DNA of 64,000 nt, taken from contig JBIOUF010000014.1 of the NCBI GenBank assembly GCA_044866695.1, positions 1 to 64,000 on the forward strand, written 5' to 3'. A program made the position numbers and the translations under genes. Under the pieces are notes generated by a model. That model worked only from the letters and a program-made list of their open reading frames with translations. It had not been told where the DNA came from and ran no database searches. Positions 15,378 to 25,400 of the stretch are shown here, piece by piece. The DNA comes from JBIOUF01 sp044866695. Lineage in GTDB: Bacteria > Actinomycetota > Actinomycetes > Propionibacteriales > Nocardioidaceae. Each line of letters starts with the position of its first letter. Positions within the stretch are counted from its first letter, which is position 1.

Positions 15378-17399
15378 ATGGCCCACAGTCCGAAGATCAT
15401 CGGCTCGTTCACCCACGGCGAGCGGGTCAGGGCGATCGCGATCGCGCCCGACGGCAAGCAGATCGCCAGCATCTGCGAGGACAACCTGGTCCGGCTCTTC
15501 ACTACCACCGGGACGGCGGTCGCGCAGGCCGCGGTCGACTTCACGCCGTTCGCGGTGAGCTACGCCGCCACTGGCACGGCGATCGCCGTCAGCGGGACCG
15601 GCCCGGGCTTTCCGAGGCCGAGCTCGGTCGTCGTCTTCGACGCCGGGCTCGCCCAGCGCTTCCGGGTGAACTCGACGACGTTCCTGACCTGCCGGTTCAG
15701 CCCTGACGGTTTGCTCCAGGCGATCACGGACGAGGTCTCGGTGCGGGTCGTCGAGGTGGGCTCGGGCCTCGAGCGGAGCCGGTTCGATGCACCGGCGGGA
15801 CACAAGGTCCGCCACGCCGCGTTCAGCCCCGACAGCGCGGTCGTGGCTGTGGGGACGGGCGCGGGCCTCGATCAGGGGGAGCTGGTCACCTTCGCTGCAT
15901 CCACGGGTGGCGTGCTGACCAGGCTGGCGCGGTCGGGACAGGTCCGCTTCGTGTGCTTCTCCGCCGACGGCGCCCTTCTCGGCTACGGCGCGGTCCACGA
16001 GATCGGCGTCGTCGAGCGGGTCACCGGCGCCGTCCGGGTGGTGCCCAACCCGGTCCTGCCCCACACGGGCAACTTGCGCGACCCCTGGCTGCTGACCTTC
16101 AGCCCCGACGGCTCGCTACTGGCTGCTGTGACGTCCACCCTCAACGGGATCAACCCCGACATCCGCCTCCACGAGGTGGGCAGCCTGGTGGTCAGGCACG
16201 AGCTGCTGGACGGCTTCTCAGGCCTGTTCGCGTTCAGCCCCGATTCGCTGTGGGCGATGTCGGCCGAGACCGGCACCGACGTCCGGGTCTGGAGCACGGC
16301 GACCGGCAGCACGGTCTGCGAGCTCGCTCGCGATGCTGACGTGTCCGACCTCCACTTCGGCCGCCACGGCGTGCTGGCCGCCGTGGCCGTGGACCGCGTG
16401 GTGACGGCGTTCGACCTGTCGGAGCCCGAGCGGGCCAGGGTCGACCACGCGGGCGCCGTACGCTCCGTGGCCTTCAGCGGTGACGGCACGCTGGTGGCGA
16501 GTGGCGGTGCGGACAACGTCGCGAAGGTGTTCGACCCCGTGGCAGCTCCGCGCACCTCGGTGCAGCACGACGGCGCAGTGGTCTCGGTGCTCTGGGTCCC
16601 CGGCAGGCGTTGGGTCGTCACCGCCAGCGCCGACGCGACCGCTCGGGTCGTCGACGTCGTCAGCTCGGCGGAGCAGGCCAGGACCAGCCACGGAGGTCCG
16701 GTCAACGCCGTGGCCGCCAGCGCGGACGGGCGCCTGGTCGCCAGCGGGGGCGCCGACGGGGTGGCGACGACCGTCGCGCTCGACTCGGGCGCGCGGCGCA
16801 GCTTCCAGTTCGCCGACATCGTGCACGCTGTCGCACTCGACACGAACGGCAGCCGGCTGGCGGTCGGCTGCGACGACCGCTCGGCCGTCATCGTCAACAC
16901 CGCCACGGGTCTCCAGACCCCGTTCAGCCACGGCGGCGTGGTGCGCGCGGTCAGCCTCAGTCCCGACGGCACCTGGCTCGCGAGCGCCTGCGACGACGGT
17001 CTCGTGCGGCTCTTCCGCATCGCCACCGGTGTCCGCGAGCACGAGCTGCGACATGACGGGCCGGTCCGCGCCGTCGCCTTCAACCCCTCCGGCTCTCGAC
17101 TGGTCACCGCCAGTGACGACGGCTCCTCACGCATCTTCGGGGTCTCCGACGGCACCGAGCAGCGCAGGCTCGCCCATGACGGGCCGGTGCGCGCTGCCAC
17201 GTTCGACAGCCGCGGGTCGCTGGTGGCCACGGGCAGCTCCGACCGCGCGGCACGTCTGTTCCGGGTCGGCGACGGGCTCCTCTTGAGGACCTACGCCCAG
17301 GGTGGGCCGGTGAACGCAGTGAGCTTCGCCCCCGCCGGCGGGCTGCTGGCGACGGCCAGCGACGACAAGACGGTGCGCATCTACCCGCTGCCCCTCTGA
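15378..17399 (+). CDS. WD40-repeat beta-propeller protein at eCIS locus
   Basis: This 673-residue protein is made almost wholly of WD40-like blades. Each has the pattern G-x-V-x-A-V-A-F-S-x-D-G...L-A-(S/T)-x-x-x-D-x-x-x-R-(V/L)-F (for example SVAFSGDGTLVASGGADNVAKVF and AVSLSPDGTWLASACDDGLVRLF). The C-terminal half (from about residue 345) has eight or so regular repeats, enough for one propeller plus part of a second; the N-terminal half has more divergent blades. There is no signal peptide or membrane segment. It converges with the injection operon and has a close architectural relative at 17991. Role unknown; binding or cargo functions are possible. Confidence 0.75.
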   Translation: MAHSPKIIGSFTHGERVRAIAIAPDGKQIASICEDNLVRLFTTTGTAVAQAAVDFTPFAVSYAATGTAIAVSGTGPGFPRPSSVVVFDAGLAQRFRVNSTTFLTCRFSPDGLLQAITDEVSVRVVEVGSGLERSRFDAPAGHKVRHAAFSPDSAVVAVGTGAGLDQGELVTFAASTGGVLTRLARSGQVRFVCFSADGALLGYGAVHEIGVVERVTGAVRVVPNPVLPHTGNLRDPWLLTFSPDGSLLAAVTSTLNGINPDIRLHEVGSLVVRHELLDGFSGLFAFSPDSLWAMSAETGTDVRVWSTATGSTVCELARDADVSDLHFGRHGVLAAVAVDRVVTAFDLSEPERARVDHAGAVRSVAFSGDGTLVASGGADNVAKVFDPVAAPRTSVQHDGAVVSVLWVPGRRWVVTASADATARVVDVVSSAEQARTSHGGPVNAVAASADGRLVASGGADGVATTVALDSGARRSFQFADIVHAVALDTNGSRLAVGCDDRSAVIVNTATGLQTPFSHGGVVRAVSLSPDGTWLASACDDGLVRLFRIATGVREHELRHDGPVRAVAFNPSGSRLVTASDDGSSRIFGVSDGTEQRRLAHDGPVRAATFDSRGSLVATGSSDRAARLFRVGDGLLLRTYAQGGPVNAVSFAPAGGLLATASDDKTVRIYPLPL

Positions 17400-17412
17400 C
17401 ACAGGAGCCTCG

Positions 17413-17942
17413 ATGGCGGCGTGGTCAGGGTCGCGTGAGCTCCCGGGGCACTGGTCGGCCCGTCGCTCGGCCGCGGCTTCGACGGGTCGGCGCACGGACT
17501 GGCCGGCTACGGCCAGGTGGCGTTCCGGTCGCCACTCCTCACGCAGCTGGCGATCGCCGACCTTGCGAGCGGCCGGGGCGGACGGGCCCGCCGGCGCCGG
17601 ACGGATCGGCTCGGTGATGGTCGCCGCGCATCCCGCGACCGGCGGGTGGGCGGCACCGCGGCTGGTCGGAGCCGGGGCATCACGCGGGACTCCCCGGGGG
17701 CCGGGCTGGACGGCGCGGGGAACCTGACGATCGCTTGGATCCACGGACGGCAACCGGATGGCCACGCTCACGACCGAGGACGTCGTCAACGTGTACGACG
17801 GTGCCGGCGCGCGCCCGCCGCGGCTGTGCCACCGGCGCAGGTCCGCATGGTCGCGTTCCGGCCCGACGGCAGCCGCTTGGCGGGCGCCTGCCCTGACCAG
17901 CTGACTCGCCGGCGTGACGGGCAGGTGACGGGCCCCGTGTGA
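17413..17942 (+). pseudogene. Decayed copy of a WD40/propeller gene
   Basis: Between the two intact WD40 genes, homologous bits of the downstream gene occur in shifting frames. TGGWAAPRLVG resembles DGWAAPRLLPE of its neighbour. SPGAGLDGAGNLTIAWIHG resembles LALDAAGNATVAWVHR. GNRMATLTTEDVVNVYDGAG resembles WLATVTAEDIVYVRDRTG. VRMVAFRPDGSRLAGAC resembles a WD blade. No single frame covers more than about 140 codons. This looks like a third paralogue reduced to about 0.5 kb by deletion and frameshift. Confidence 0.55.
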
Positions 17943-17990
17943 GCATGCCGACCCGGGAGCGTGGCAGGCCCGGAGGGGAGCGGCGAGCGC

Positions 17991-20318
17991 ATGGACGGAT
18001 GGGCGGCACCGCGGCTCCTCCCCGAGGGCTGGGTCCCTCGGTCGATCGCCTTCGACGCCGGGGGCCGGACCATGCTGGGGTACCTGCGCGAGGACCCGGA
18101 CGCGCCGGCAATGCAGCGGGTGGCGATCGCCGACCAGTGGGGTGCCCACGAGTGGGTCGACGGCTTCGTGCTCGGCCCCACTGTCGACGACCGCCCGGCT
18201 GATGTCGCGGTAGCCGTGGGTGCGGACGGCGCGGCGGCCGCGTGCGTCATCTCCCTGACCGGCGCCGAACCTGCGGTGAAGGTGCGGCACCGCTTCCTCT
18301 ACCGGCCGGCCGGCAGCGACAGGTGGGAGGACCCCGTCGAGGTGTTCGGCGCGCCGATGGCTACCTGGCTCACCCCGACGGTGCAGGTGGCGCCCAACGG
18401 GCTCGCCGTCGTGATGGTGGGCCGGAGCCAGCGCGTCCTCGGCGGGACGTCCACCACGGTCGTGCTGTCCGCGCACGCCCGGAACGGCGCGTGGACCGCC
18501 CCCCAGCCGGTCAACCCGGTCCGCTCGCGCACCGCGGCCGCCCAGCTTGCGCTGGACGCGGCCGGCAACGCGACCGTGGCGTGGGTCCACCGCTGGTGGT
18601 CCGACGAGGACGGCGACCCCGCACTGGACCGCCACTCGGTCCGGGTGCTCACCCGCGAGGCGGGCAGTGGCGCCCTGACCCCACCGGTGGTCATTACTCC
18701 CGAGGAGGGCAGTGCCACGGTCTCGGGGGTCCGCCTCGCGGTCAACGCGGGGGGCGCGGCTGTGCTGGCGACCGGGTACACGCCGGACCCGGTCGACCAG
18801 GGCCTGCAGCTGCACGCCACGACCAGGGCCTCGCACGGCTCCCCCTGGATGCCCCTGACACTGCTCTTCTCGATCCTCCGCACGCTCGCGAGCCACCCCG
18901 CGGCCGTCGGCGTCTCCGCGTCTGGCACCAGCGTCGTGCTGCACTCGAGCAGGCCACGGTTCGGCTCGCGCGTGCCCATCGTCGGGATGTCCAGGTGCCT
19001 GCCCGGGGGAGCGTGGGGTCAACCGCAGAAGATGTCCGCCCCGGACGTCACGCTGTCGTCAGGCGCGATCGCGATGCGTGGGGAGGACGCCGTCGCGGTC
19101 TACGAGGCCGCGGTCGGCCAGGCGCTGCCGGTCACGCCCGGGATCGCGGTTCTCCAGGCCGGTCTCTGGCACGGCGCCTCTGCCGCGCCCGAGGCGCCGA
19201 CGGATCTCGCGCCCCAAGGAACCACCCACCACCTGGTGCAGCTGCTGCCGGACAACACCGGCAGCGTCGTCGCGGCGGAGGTGGCCACCGTGGGCGTCGG
19301 GCGGCGCGGGTCGCTGGTCAACCTGGACTCCGTCCTCCCCGAGGTCCGCCGGATCTCAGGCACGCAACCCGTGACCGGACTGGCGTTCAGCCGGGACGGC
19401 ACGCGGGTAGCGGTCGCCGCCGCAACGGTGGCGCGGGTCGTGGACCTGGCGACCGGCGGAGTGGTGCGCGCCGTCGACCACGGAGCGACCGTGTACCGGG
19501 TCGGGTACGCGTCGGACGGGTCGTCGGTGGCGACGTGCGGCGCTGACAGCACTGCCCGGCTGACCCGAGTCGACACGGGGGAGGAGCTCGTGCGACTCGT
19601 GCACACGGCCGCGGTGGTCGACCTCGCCTTGGGTCTCGGTGGGCAGCGGCTGGCAAGCGCAGGGCGGGACGGCAAGGTCATGGTGGCCAGGCTGGGAGCC
19701 GGCACCGGGACCCTGCAGCACGACGACGAGGTCAACGCGGTGGCGTTCTCGGCCGACGGCGCCCGGCTGGCGACGGGGTGTGCCGACGGCGCCGCGCGGA
19801 TCTTCGACGGCTCGGGCAACGGTGCCGAGCTCATCCGCCTCCAGCAGGGCGCGGCGGTGACCCGGGTCGAGCTCGACCGTGACGGCAGCCGGCTGGCGAC
19901 GGTCGGCTCCGACCGCAGCGCCCGCCTCTACGACGGCGCGAACGGCTCGCCGATCGCCGACCTGACCCAAGGCGGCCAGGTGCTGGCGCTGGCCTTCGAC
20001 GGCGACATGTCGCGCGTCGGCACGGCGAACGCCGACCACTCCTGCCGCATCTTCACGGCCGCGACGGGTGCGGTCGCGCTGACCGTGCGGCACCGCGACC
20101 AGGTCACGGGGCTGGCGTTCAGCGCCGACGGCCGGTGGCTGGCCACCGTGACCGCCGAGGACATCGTCTACGTCCGTGACCGGACGGGCACCGAGGTGGC
20201 CCGCTTGCGCCACGGGACTCCGGTCACCGCCGTCTGCTTCACCCCTGACGGCCGGCTGCTGGCGACCGGATGCGCCGACGGGAAGGTTCGCGTGTACGCC
20301 CTCGACGGGGCCCGGTAG
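17991..20318 (+). CDS. Two-domain beta-propeller protein (sialidase-like plus WD40)
   Basis: This is 775 residues from the ATG at 17991, preceded by a GGAGGGGAG ribosome-binding site; a GTG at 17961 is less likely. The N-terminal about 450 residues carry repeating DAAGNATVAWVHRW, WTAPQPVNPV and MSAPDVTLSSGAIAM patterns, as in exo-sialidase/BNR-type propellers. The C-terminal about 300 residues form seven WD40 blades (ITGLAFSRDGTRVAVAAATV-like, ending TAVCFTPDGRLLATGCADGKVRVYAL). It is convergent with the eCIS operon. Domain layout and position suggest a surface-recognition or accessory role in the injection system (inference). Confidence 0.7.
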   Translation: MDGWAAPRLLPEGWVPRSIAFDAGGRTMLGYLREDPDAPAMQRVAIADQWGAHEWVDGFVLGPTVDDRPADVAVAVGADGAAAACVISLTGAEPAVKVRHRFLYRPAGSDRWEDPVEVFGAPMATWLTPTVQVAPNGLAVVMVGRSQRVLGGTSTTVVLSAHARNGAWTAPQPVNPVRSRTAAAQLALDAAGNATVAWVHRWWSDEDGDPALDRHSVRVLTREAGSGALTPPVVITPEEGSATVSGVRLAVNAGGAAVLATGYTPDPVDQGLQLHATTRASHGSPWMPLTLLFSILRTLASHPAAVGVSASGTSVVLHSSRPRFGSRVPIVGMSRCLPGGAWGQPQKMSAPDVTLSSGAIAMRGEDAVAVYEAAVGQALPVTPGIAVLQAGLWHGASAAPEAPTDLAPQGTTHHLVQLLPDNTGSVVAAEVATVGVGRRGSLVNLDSVLPEVRRISGTQPVTGLAFSRDGTRVAVAAATVARVVDLATGGVVRAVDHGATVYRVGYASDGSSVATCGADSTARLTRVDTGEELVRLVHTAAVVDLALGLGGQRLASAGRDGKVMVARLGAGTGTLQHDDEVNAVAFSADGARLATGCADGAARIFDGSGNGAELIRLQQGAAVTRVELDRDGSRLATVGSDRSARLYDGANGSPIADLTQGGQVLALAFDGDMSRVGTANADHSCRIFTAATGAVALTVRHRDQVTGLAFSADGRWLATVTAEDIVYVRDRTGTEVARLRHGTPVTAVCFTPDGRLLATGCADGKVRVYALDGAR

Positions 20319-20327
20319 CCGCGACAG

Positions 20328-20496
20328 GCTTAGCCTGGATCCACCGATGGCCGCCGTAGCGAGCGTCACCAGGCGGGTGTGATGGCAAGGCGCCGGCGCG
20401 AAGTCATACCGGGGAGTCTGTCAAGCGTCGGCAACGCCGCCAGCGCGCCCGAATGGTGGCGCGCAGTAGGCGACAGAGCGGTGGATCCAGGCTTAG
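20328..20496. repeat. 18-bp inverted repeat between convergent eCIS transcripts
   Basis: CTTAGCCTGGATCCACCG (20329-20346) and its reverse complement with one mismatch, CGGTGGATCCAGGCTTAG (20479-20496), flank 132 bases of non-coding DNA between the WD40 gene and the end of the fibre-like gene. The second copy covers the final codons and stop of the minus-strand gene. It could act as a two-way terminator with a long loop or be the edge of a small inserted element. Confidence 0.5.
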
Positions 20497-22469
20497 ACGG
20501 CCGTCACGAACCTCTTGCCGTAGATCTTCGGCTGGCCCTCGCGCGCGTTGCTCCAGAACACCATCACCGTCGTGTCCTTGCCCGCGACCGCCATCGGCGC
20601 GGTGTTCTCGCCGAGGGCGGCCAGATCGGGACTGGTGATGGCCACCTGGTTGGCCACCAGCTGGCGAGAGTCGCCCCACACTCCCCGGTCGTCGCGGCGC
20701 TGGATCACGATGTCGATGTTGTGCCCACCGGACTCCCGGGCGCGGCTCCAGACCAGCCAGATCTTGCCGTCGGCGTCCTCGACCGCGCAGGGCGAGCTGT
20801 CCTGGGTGTCGGTACGGTCCAGCTTGGACGTCGACGCGGGCAAGGGCGCCGCCTCGATCCGGTTCGCGAACAGCCCACTGTTCTGCCAGAACACCCAGGC
20901 CCCACCCGTGCGCGGGCACAGGACGAACGGCGACGAGGTGGCGTTCTGGACGGCGTTCCCGATCTTGGTTCTCTGGCTGGCAGCGCCCGTCCCGGGGTCG
21001 ACCTGCGCCACGATGACGCCCTCCTTGGAGGTGTAGGCGACCCAGATCTTCCCGTCCGCGGCCACCGCGGCGTGGAAGGCCCTGTTGTGGTCCGTACCTT
21101 CGTTCAACGGGGTCGCCTCCCCGATCCAGTCGTGCTGGTCGAGCCGCCAGCGCCGGAAGTGCCAGCGGTTGACGTCCTGGTCGGGTGTCGCTCCGGGGAT
21201 CTTCTTGTGGAAGAAGACCGTCACGACCAGACCGGATGCCACCACCACCGGCATCATGTCGAACACCCCGGGTGCCACCACGACCGGCAGCTCGGGCGCC
21301 GAGGCCAGGTCCGCCAGCCTGCCTTGTTTGGCGTGGATGTCGGCATTGCCGACGAACCCCGTCTGGTACGCCACGAACAGCGAGCCGTCGGGGAGCTCGG
21401 CCACCGAGGGCTGGCTGTGGTCGACCGCGGCCGTCACCTTCACCACCGGGTCGAACCCCTGGTCGATCGCGTCCAGACGCATGCGGGTCGCGTAGATCTG
21501 CGAGCTGCCGTCCCGGTCGCTGCGGAAGACCGCCACCAGCCCGTTGTCACGGTCGCGCAGGAACGCGCGGCTCATCTCGTCGGTCTTGCCCGCGGGACTC
21601 TGCGCCACCTCGAGCTCCTGGCTCATCGGCAGCTCTCCGTGCAGCAGGGCGTTCAGCGCGTCGCGGAAGGAGATGGGCGGGCGGCGCAGCCCGGCCCGGT
21701 AGTCGGTGGCGGTGCCGCCCATCACGTCCTCGACCAGGGTGGCGGGTGCCAGCTGCAGGCGCTGGTGGCGACGGTCCACGACGTCCTCGCGGCGTACGGT
21801 GCCGTCGCCCTTGCGTCGGTCGATCACCGCGAGCAGCGAATAGGAGTGACCGGCGACGAAGTCGGGGTCGTCGCGCTGCGGAGCCCCGGTCCCGGGCCGC
21901 ACCCGGACCGCCCAGTCCCTGCGCACCCGCGCGCATGTCTCGATGCCGAGGCCCTCGTGCCGCAGCCGCGAGGCGCCCTCGTCGTCGGCGGTGACCAGCG
22001 TCTGCCACACGTCCAGGTAGGCCGCCACCGTGCCGTCGGCGGCCGGTGCGGCGAGCTGCTCGACGACGCGCACGCCCAGTCGGGCCGCCAGCGCGTCCGA
22101 GCCGGCCACCTTCTCGTGCAGCGGCTGCTCGGCGAAGGTGACGTCCTTTGCGATCATCACGTCGAGACCGTCCACGATGATCCGGCCGACGCGGTGCAGG
22201 CCCTGCTCGAGCGCGTCGCCAGGTCCGGCGAGCTGGCGACCGGCGCGGATGGCGAAGTCGTTCGCATCGCCGGTGCCCGCGATGCGGAAGCCGTCGTTGC
22301 CGTCGGGCACGCCGTCCCCGACGAACCACTTGAGGAAGGCCCGCAGCTCGAACTGCCGGATGTCGTCGAGCTCGTTGAGGTCCGCGTCGACGATCGGCAC
22401 GCCCTGCTGGAGGCGGACGTTGACGTAGCGGGCGAGCGGGTCGAACGTGCTGTCGGAGATCAGGGCCAT
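20493..22469 (-). CDS. eCIS fibre-like/baseplate-associated protein with BNR propeller
   Basis: This is 658 residues from the ATG at 22469. The N-terminus (FDPLARYVNVRLQQGVPIVDAD then LNELDDIRQ) matches the start of the DUF6519-type proteins found in eCIS clusters, where the QQG.VxxDADxNE motif is typical. Residues about 300-658 contain at least six strands of the YVAYTSKEGVIVA / KIWLVWSRARESGG / TVMVFWSNAREGQPKIYG kind, that is, a sialidase-like propeller. It is the last gene of the operon, after gpI, the usual position for fibres. It probably contacts targets, but that is inference. Confidence 0.6.
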   Translation of the reverse strand: MALISDSTFDPLARYVNVRLQQGVPIVDADLNELDDIRQFELRAFLKWFVGDGVPDGNDGFRIAGTGDANDFAIRAGRQLAGPGDALEQGLHRVGRIIVDGLDVMIAKDVTFAEQPLHEKVAGSDALAARLGVRVVEQLAAPAADGTVAAYLDVWQTLVTADDEGASRLRHEGLGIETCARVRRDWAVRVRPGTGAPQRDDPDFVAGHSYSLLAVIDRRKGDGTVRREDVVDRRHQRLQLAPATLVEDVMGGTATDYRAGLRRPPISFRDALNALLHGELPMSQELEVAQSPAGKTDEMSRAFLRDRDNGLVAVFRSDRDGSSQIYATRMRLDAIDQGFDPVVKVTAAVDHSQPSVAELPDGSLFVAYQTGFVGNADIHAKQGRLADLASAPELPVVVAPGVFDMMPVVVASGLVVTVFFHKKIPGATPDQDVNRWHFRRWRLDQHDWIGEATPLNEGTDHNRAFHAAVAADGKIWVAYTSKEGVIVAQVDPGTGAASQRTKIGNAVQNATSSPFVLCPRTGGAWVFWQNSGLFANRIEAAPLPASTSKLDRTDTQDSSPCAVEDADGKIWLVWSRARESGGHNIDIVIQRRDDRGVWGDSRQLVANQVAITSPDLAALGENTAPMAVAGKDTTVMVFWSNAREGQPKIYGKRFVTAV

Positions 22470-22479
22470 GTGCTTCCTC

Positions 22480-25400
22480 TCAGTCGCTCGCGATGGGGAC
22501 GACCCGCACGGTGGCGGGCAGGAACGGGGCCAGCAGCTGGCGGACCCGGTCGGCGTCCCCGGGTGCGAGAGGTACGTCGGCGCGCCCGCGGCCGACGTAC
22601 ACGGCGATGGTGCCGGGGGTGTAGCGCTCATCCGGTGCCGCAGGGTCTCCGAGGGGCCGTTGGGGCGTGTACTCGAGCAGGTCGTCGAACCGGCCCTGCG
22701 CGAGGTTGCGCTCCCTGTCCGCCAGCACGACGGTCGACGCGCCCGCGAAGCGACGTGCCGTCGCCCCCGCGTGCGCGGGCTCGTCCGGAGCGCCGGCCAG
22801 CAAGGCCAGGTCGATCTGCCGGTCGCTGCGGAACAGCAGCGTCGGGTTCGCGCCGGTGAGAAGCACCGCCGGATTGGTGTCGGTGCCGGGACCGTTCGTG
22901 ACGATCGTGGGCGCGGATGCCGCGCCGGCGTCGTCGACGCTCAGGCGCCAGATCCGGTCTCCTCCGCTGCGGTCGGACCGGAAGTAGACCTGCAGGGCGC
23001 CGCCCGGGATCCGGGCAATGGTCGGCTCGCGGTCGACGGTCCCGGCGGACGGCAGGTCGACGGCGTTGCGCCAGGTGGCCGAACCCGGCTCGCGCCGGCG
23101 CAGCGTCAGCCGCCACGAGCCTCCGTTCGCCGAACGCGTGCGCCGCGCGGCCACGAGCAACAGCACGTTGCCGTCGCGCAGCAGGTGCGGGTCGCGCTCT
23201 CCGGCCCCGGCGTCGGGGACGAGAGCGGGTGCGGACCACGCCCCGGTCAGCCTGACCGCGTCCCTGATGTCGGCGACCACCCGCCAGCTCCCGTCCCGGT
23301 CGCGGACGACGAGCCCCCGCGCGGTCGCGGCCCAGACCCGGCCGTCGGTCGCGACGATGGCCGCACACGCGGCGCCGTCGGCGCCGGCCGTGGCACCGGA
23401 GTGCAGGCGAGCGTCGCCGCCCTCGGGAAGCTCGACGACGCCGGCACCCGTCGCCAGCCAGAGCATCGACCCCAGCATGGTCAGGTCGCGGACGTCGTTG
23501 GCGCCGGCCGCGACGCCGGAGAGGTCGTGGACCGCCACCGTCCTCAGCTCTCGGTCGATCCTGGCCAGGCCGCGGTCGGAGCCCACCCACATGGAGCCGT
23601 CGGGGCCGGGCTGGAGACGGCGTGTCTGGAGCGACGGGAGTCCGTCGGCGACGAGCCGCCAGGTCTCGTCCCGCAGGACGGCGACGCCCTTGCTGGTGGC
23701 GACCCAAACGGTCCCGTCCATGGGGGCGGCCACCGCGCGCACGTCGTCGGCGGGCAGGCCGTCAGCGACCTTGAACGCCTTCCACTGGCCGCCCGCCAGG
23801 CGGCTGAGGCCACCGGCCGTCGCGACCCACAACTTCCCCGCGGGGTCGATGGCCGCGTCGCGGACCACGTCGGACGCCAGCCCGTCCGCGGTCGAGCTGG
23901 ACGTGAACTTCTGGCCGTTGCCCTCGACAGGACGTGAGAAGAGGCCGTCCCGGGTGCAGATCCACCGCGTCCCGACGACGTCGAGCGCGGTGGCGTCCAC
24001 GTCGGCCGGCAGACCCCCGACCCCCTCGACGTGACCATCGAGAGACACGATCTTCAGCCCTGCCCCCGTGGATGCGTGGATGCGCGGTGACCATCTGCTC
24101 TCGACGAGTCGCCAGCCCGTCCCGTCATGGTTGCTCCAGCACAGTCGGACTGCTCCACCGGGCTCGACGGTGGCCGTGCAGTCCCGGTGCCGGCCGGGGG
24201 GTACGCCGTCCACGTCGCTCGCCGGTCCCCAGTCGACCGCCAGGCTCCAGGCGCCCTCGGCCGTCACGTCGCGTCCGCCGAACCCCAGTGCCCAGGCTGC
24301 CGTCGACCTCGACTGGTCGACGCGCAGCGTGACGCCCGGCCCGGTGGCCTCGGTAGCCAGCACGATCGCGCCGTGGGGATCCGCGATCGCGATGACCTTG
24401 CCGATCCCCGAGATCCCGGCCTGCTCGGACAGCTGGTCGTTGAGGTGCGACTGGACCTCCTCGGCGGTCGCGGCAGCGAGGTCGGCGACGTCACCGGGCC
24501 CGAACGTCACGGTGGCCTCCTGGCCCGAGCTCTCCAGGACCAGCCGGGCACCCGCCCTGAGGGCGAAGGGCGCCACCCGGTCCCCGACCAGCACGGCTGA
24601 CCTGGGTTCGGGTATCGCACCGACCCGATGGCGCAGTCGCCCGTGGCTGCCGTTCGGCCTGCTCACCCAGGCACACCAGAGCTGTGCGGCTCCCTGGGCG
24701 ACCAGCGCAGGGTCGGCCTGCGGCTCCGGGTCCGCGCCGATCGGCTGGGCGTCGTACCAACGGCTGCCCGTCCGGGCCTTCAGGCGCAGCGAGGGCGCAC
24801 CGTCGGCGCTGCTCGTGGTGGCGTAGGCGACCCAGTCGACGGTCCTGGGCGGGCCCGAGGGGTCCGTCGTGGTGGAGAGCCGGCCGGAGGGTGCGCCGTC
24901 GAGCGAGACGACCGAGGCCGCGCTGCGCTGGATCGTCACGCGGGCCGCGTCTGAGTCGCGCGGCGAGCGCAGGCGTACCTTGCCGTCGTGCGCGCTCGCG
25001 TCGAGGCCGCGGAGCGAACGCGCGACGGCGGCGGCCACCTCGCTCGCCCGGGCAGCCGCGATGTCGGCGAAGTCGCTCGCCGCGAAGGGCACCCCCACGG
25101 GTGCGCCTCCGTCCACCGACACCGACAGCCGCATCCGGTCGGCGAGGACGAACGGCTCCTTGTTCTTGCCCGTCACCACTCGTCCCGACGCCCCTGCGAG
25201 GCCGAGCGCGGGTGCGGCATCGTCCGGTGCGGCCCAGCTGTCGGGCGCGCGCTCGGTGGCTGCGAACAGGTTGCGCTGCGGCGGCAGGTTGGTCATCGCG
25301 ATGCTCTGGGCAGACTCGGCGATCCGCACGGACCAGCCCGTGTAGTGCTCGACGATCTCCGTGACGCCGGCGACCGTGCCGACCGTCCGGTAGCGGGCGG

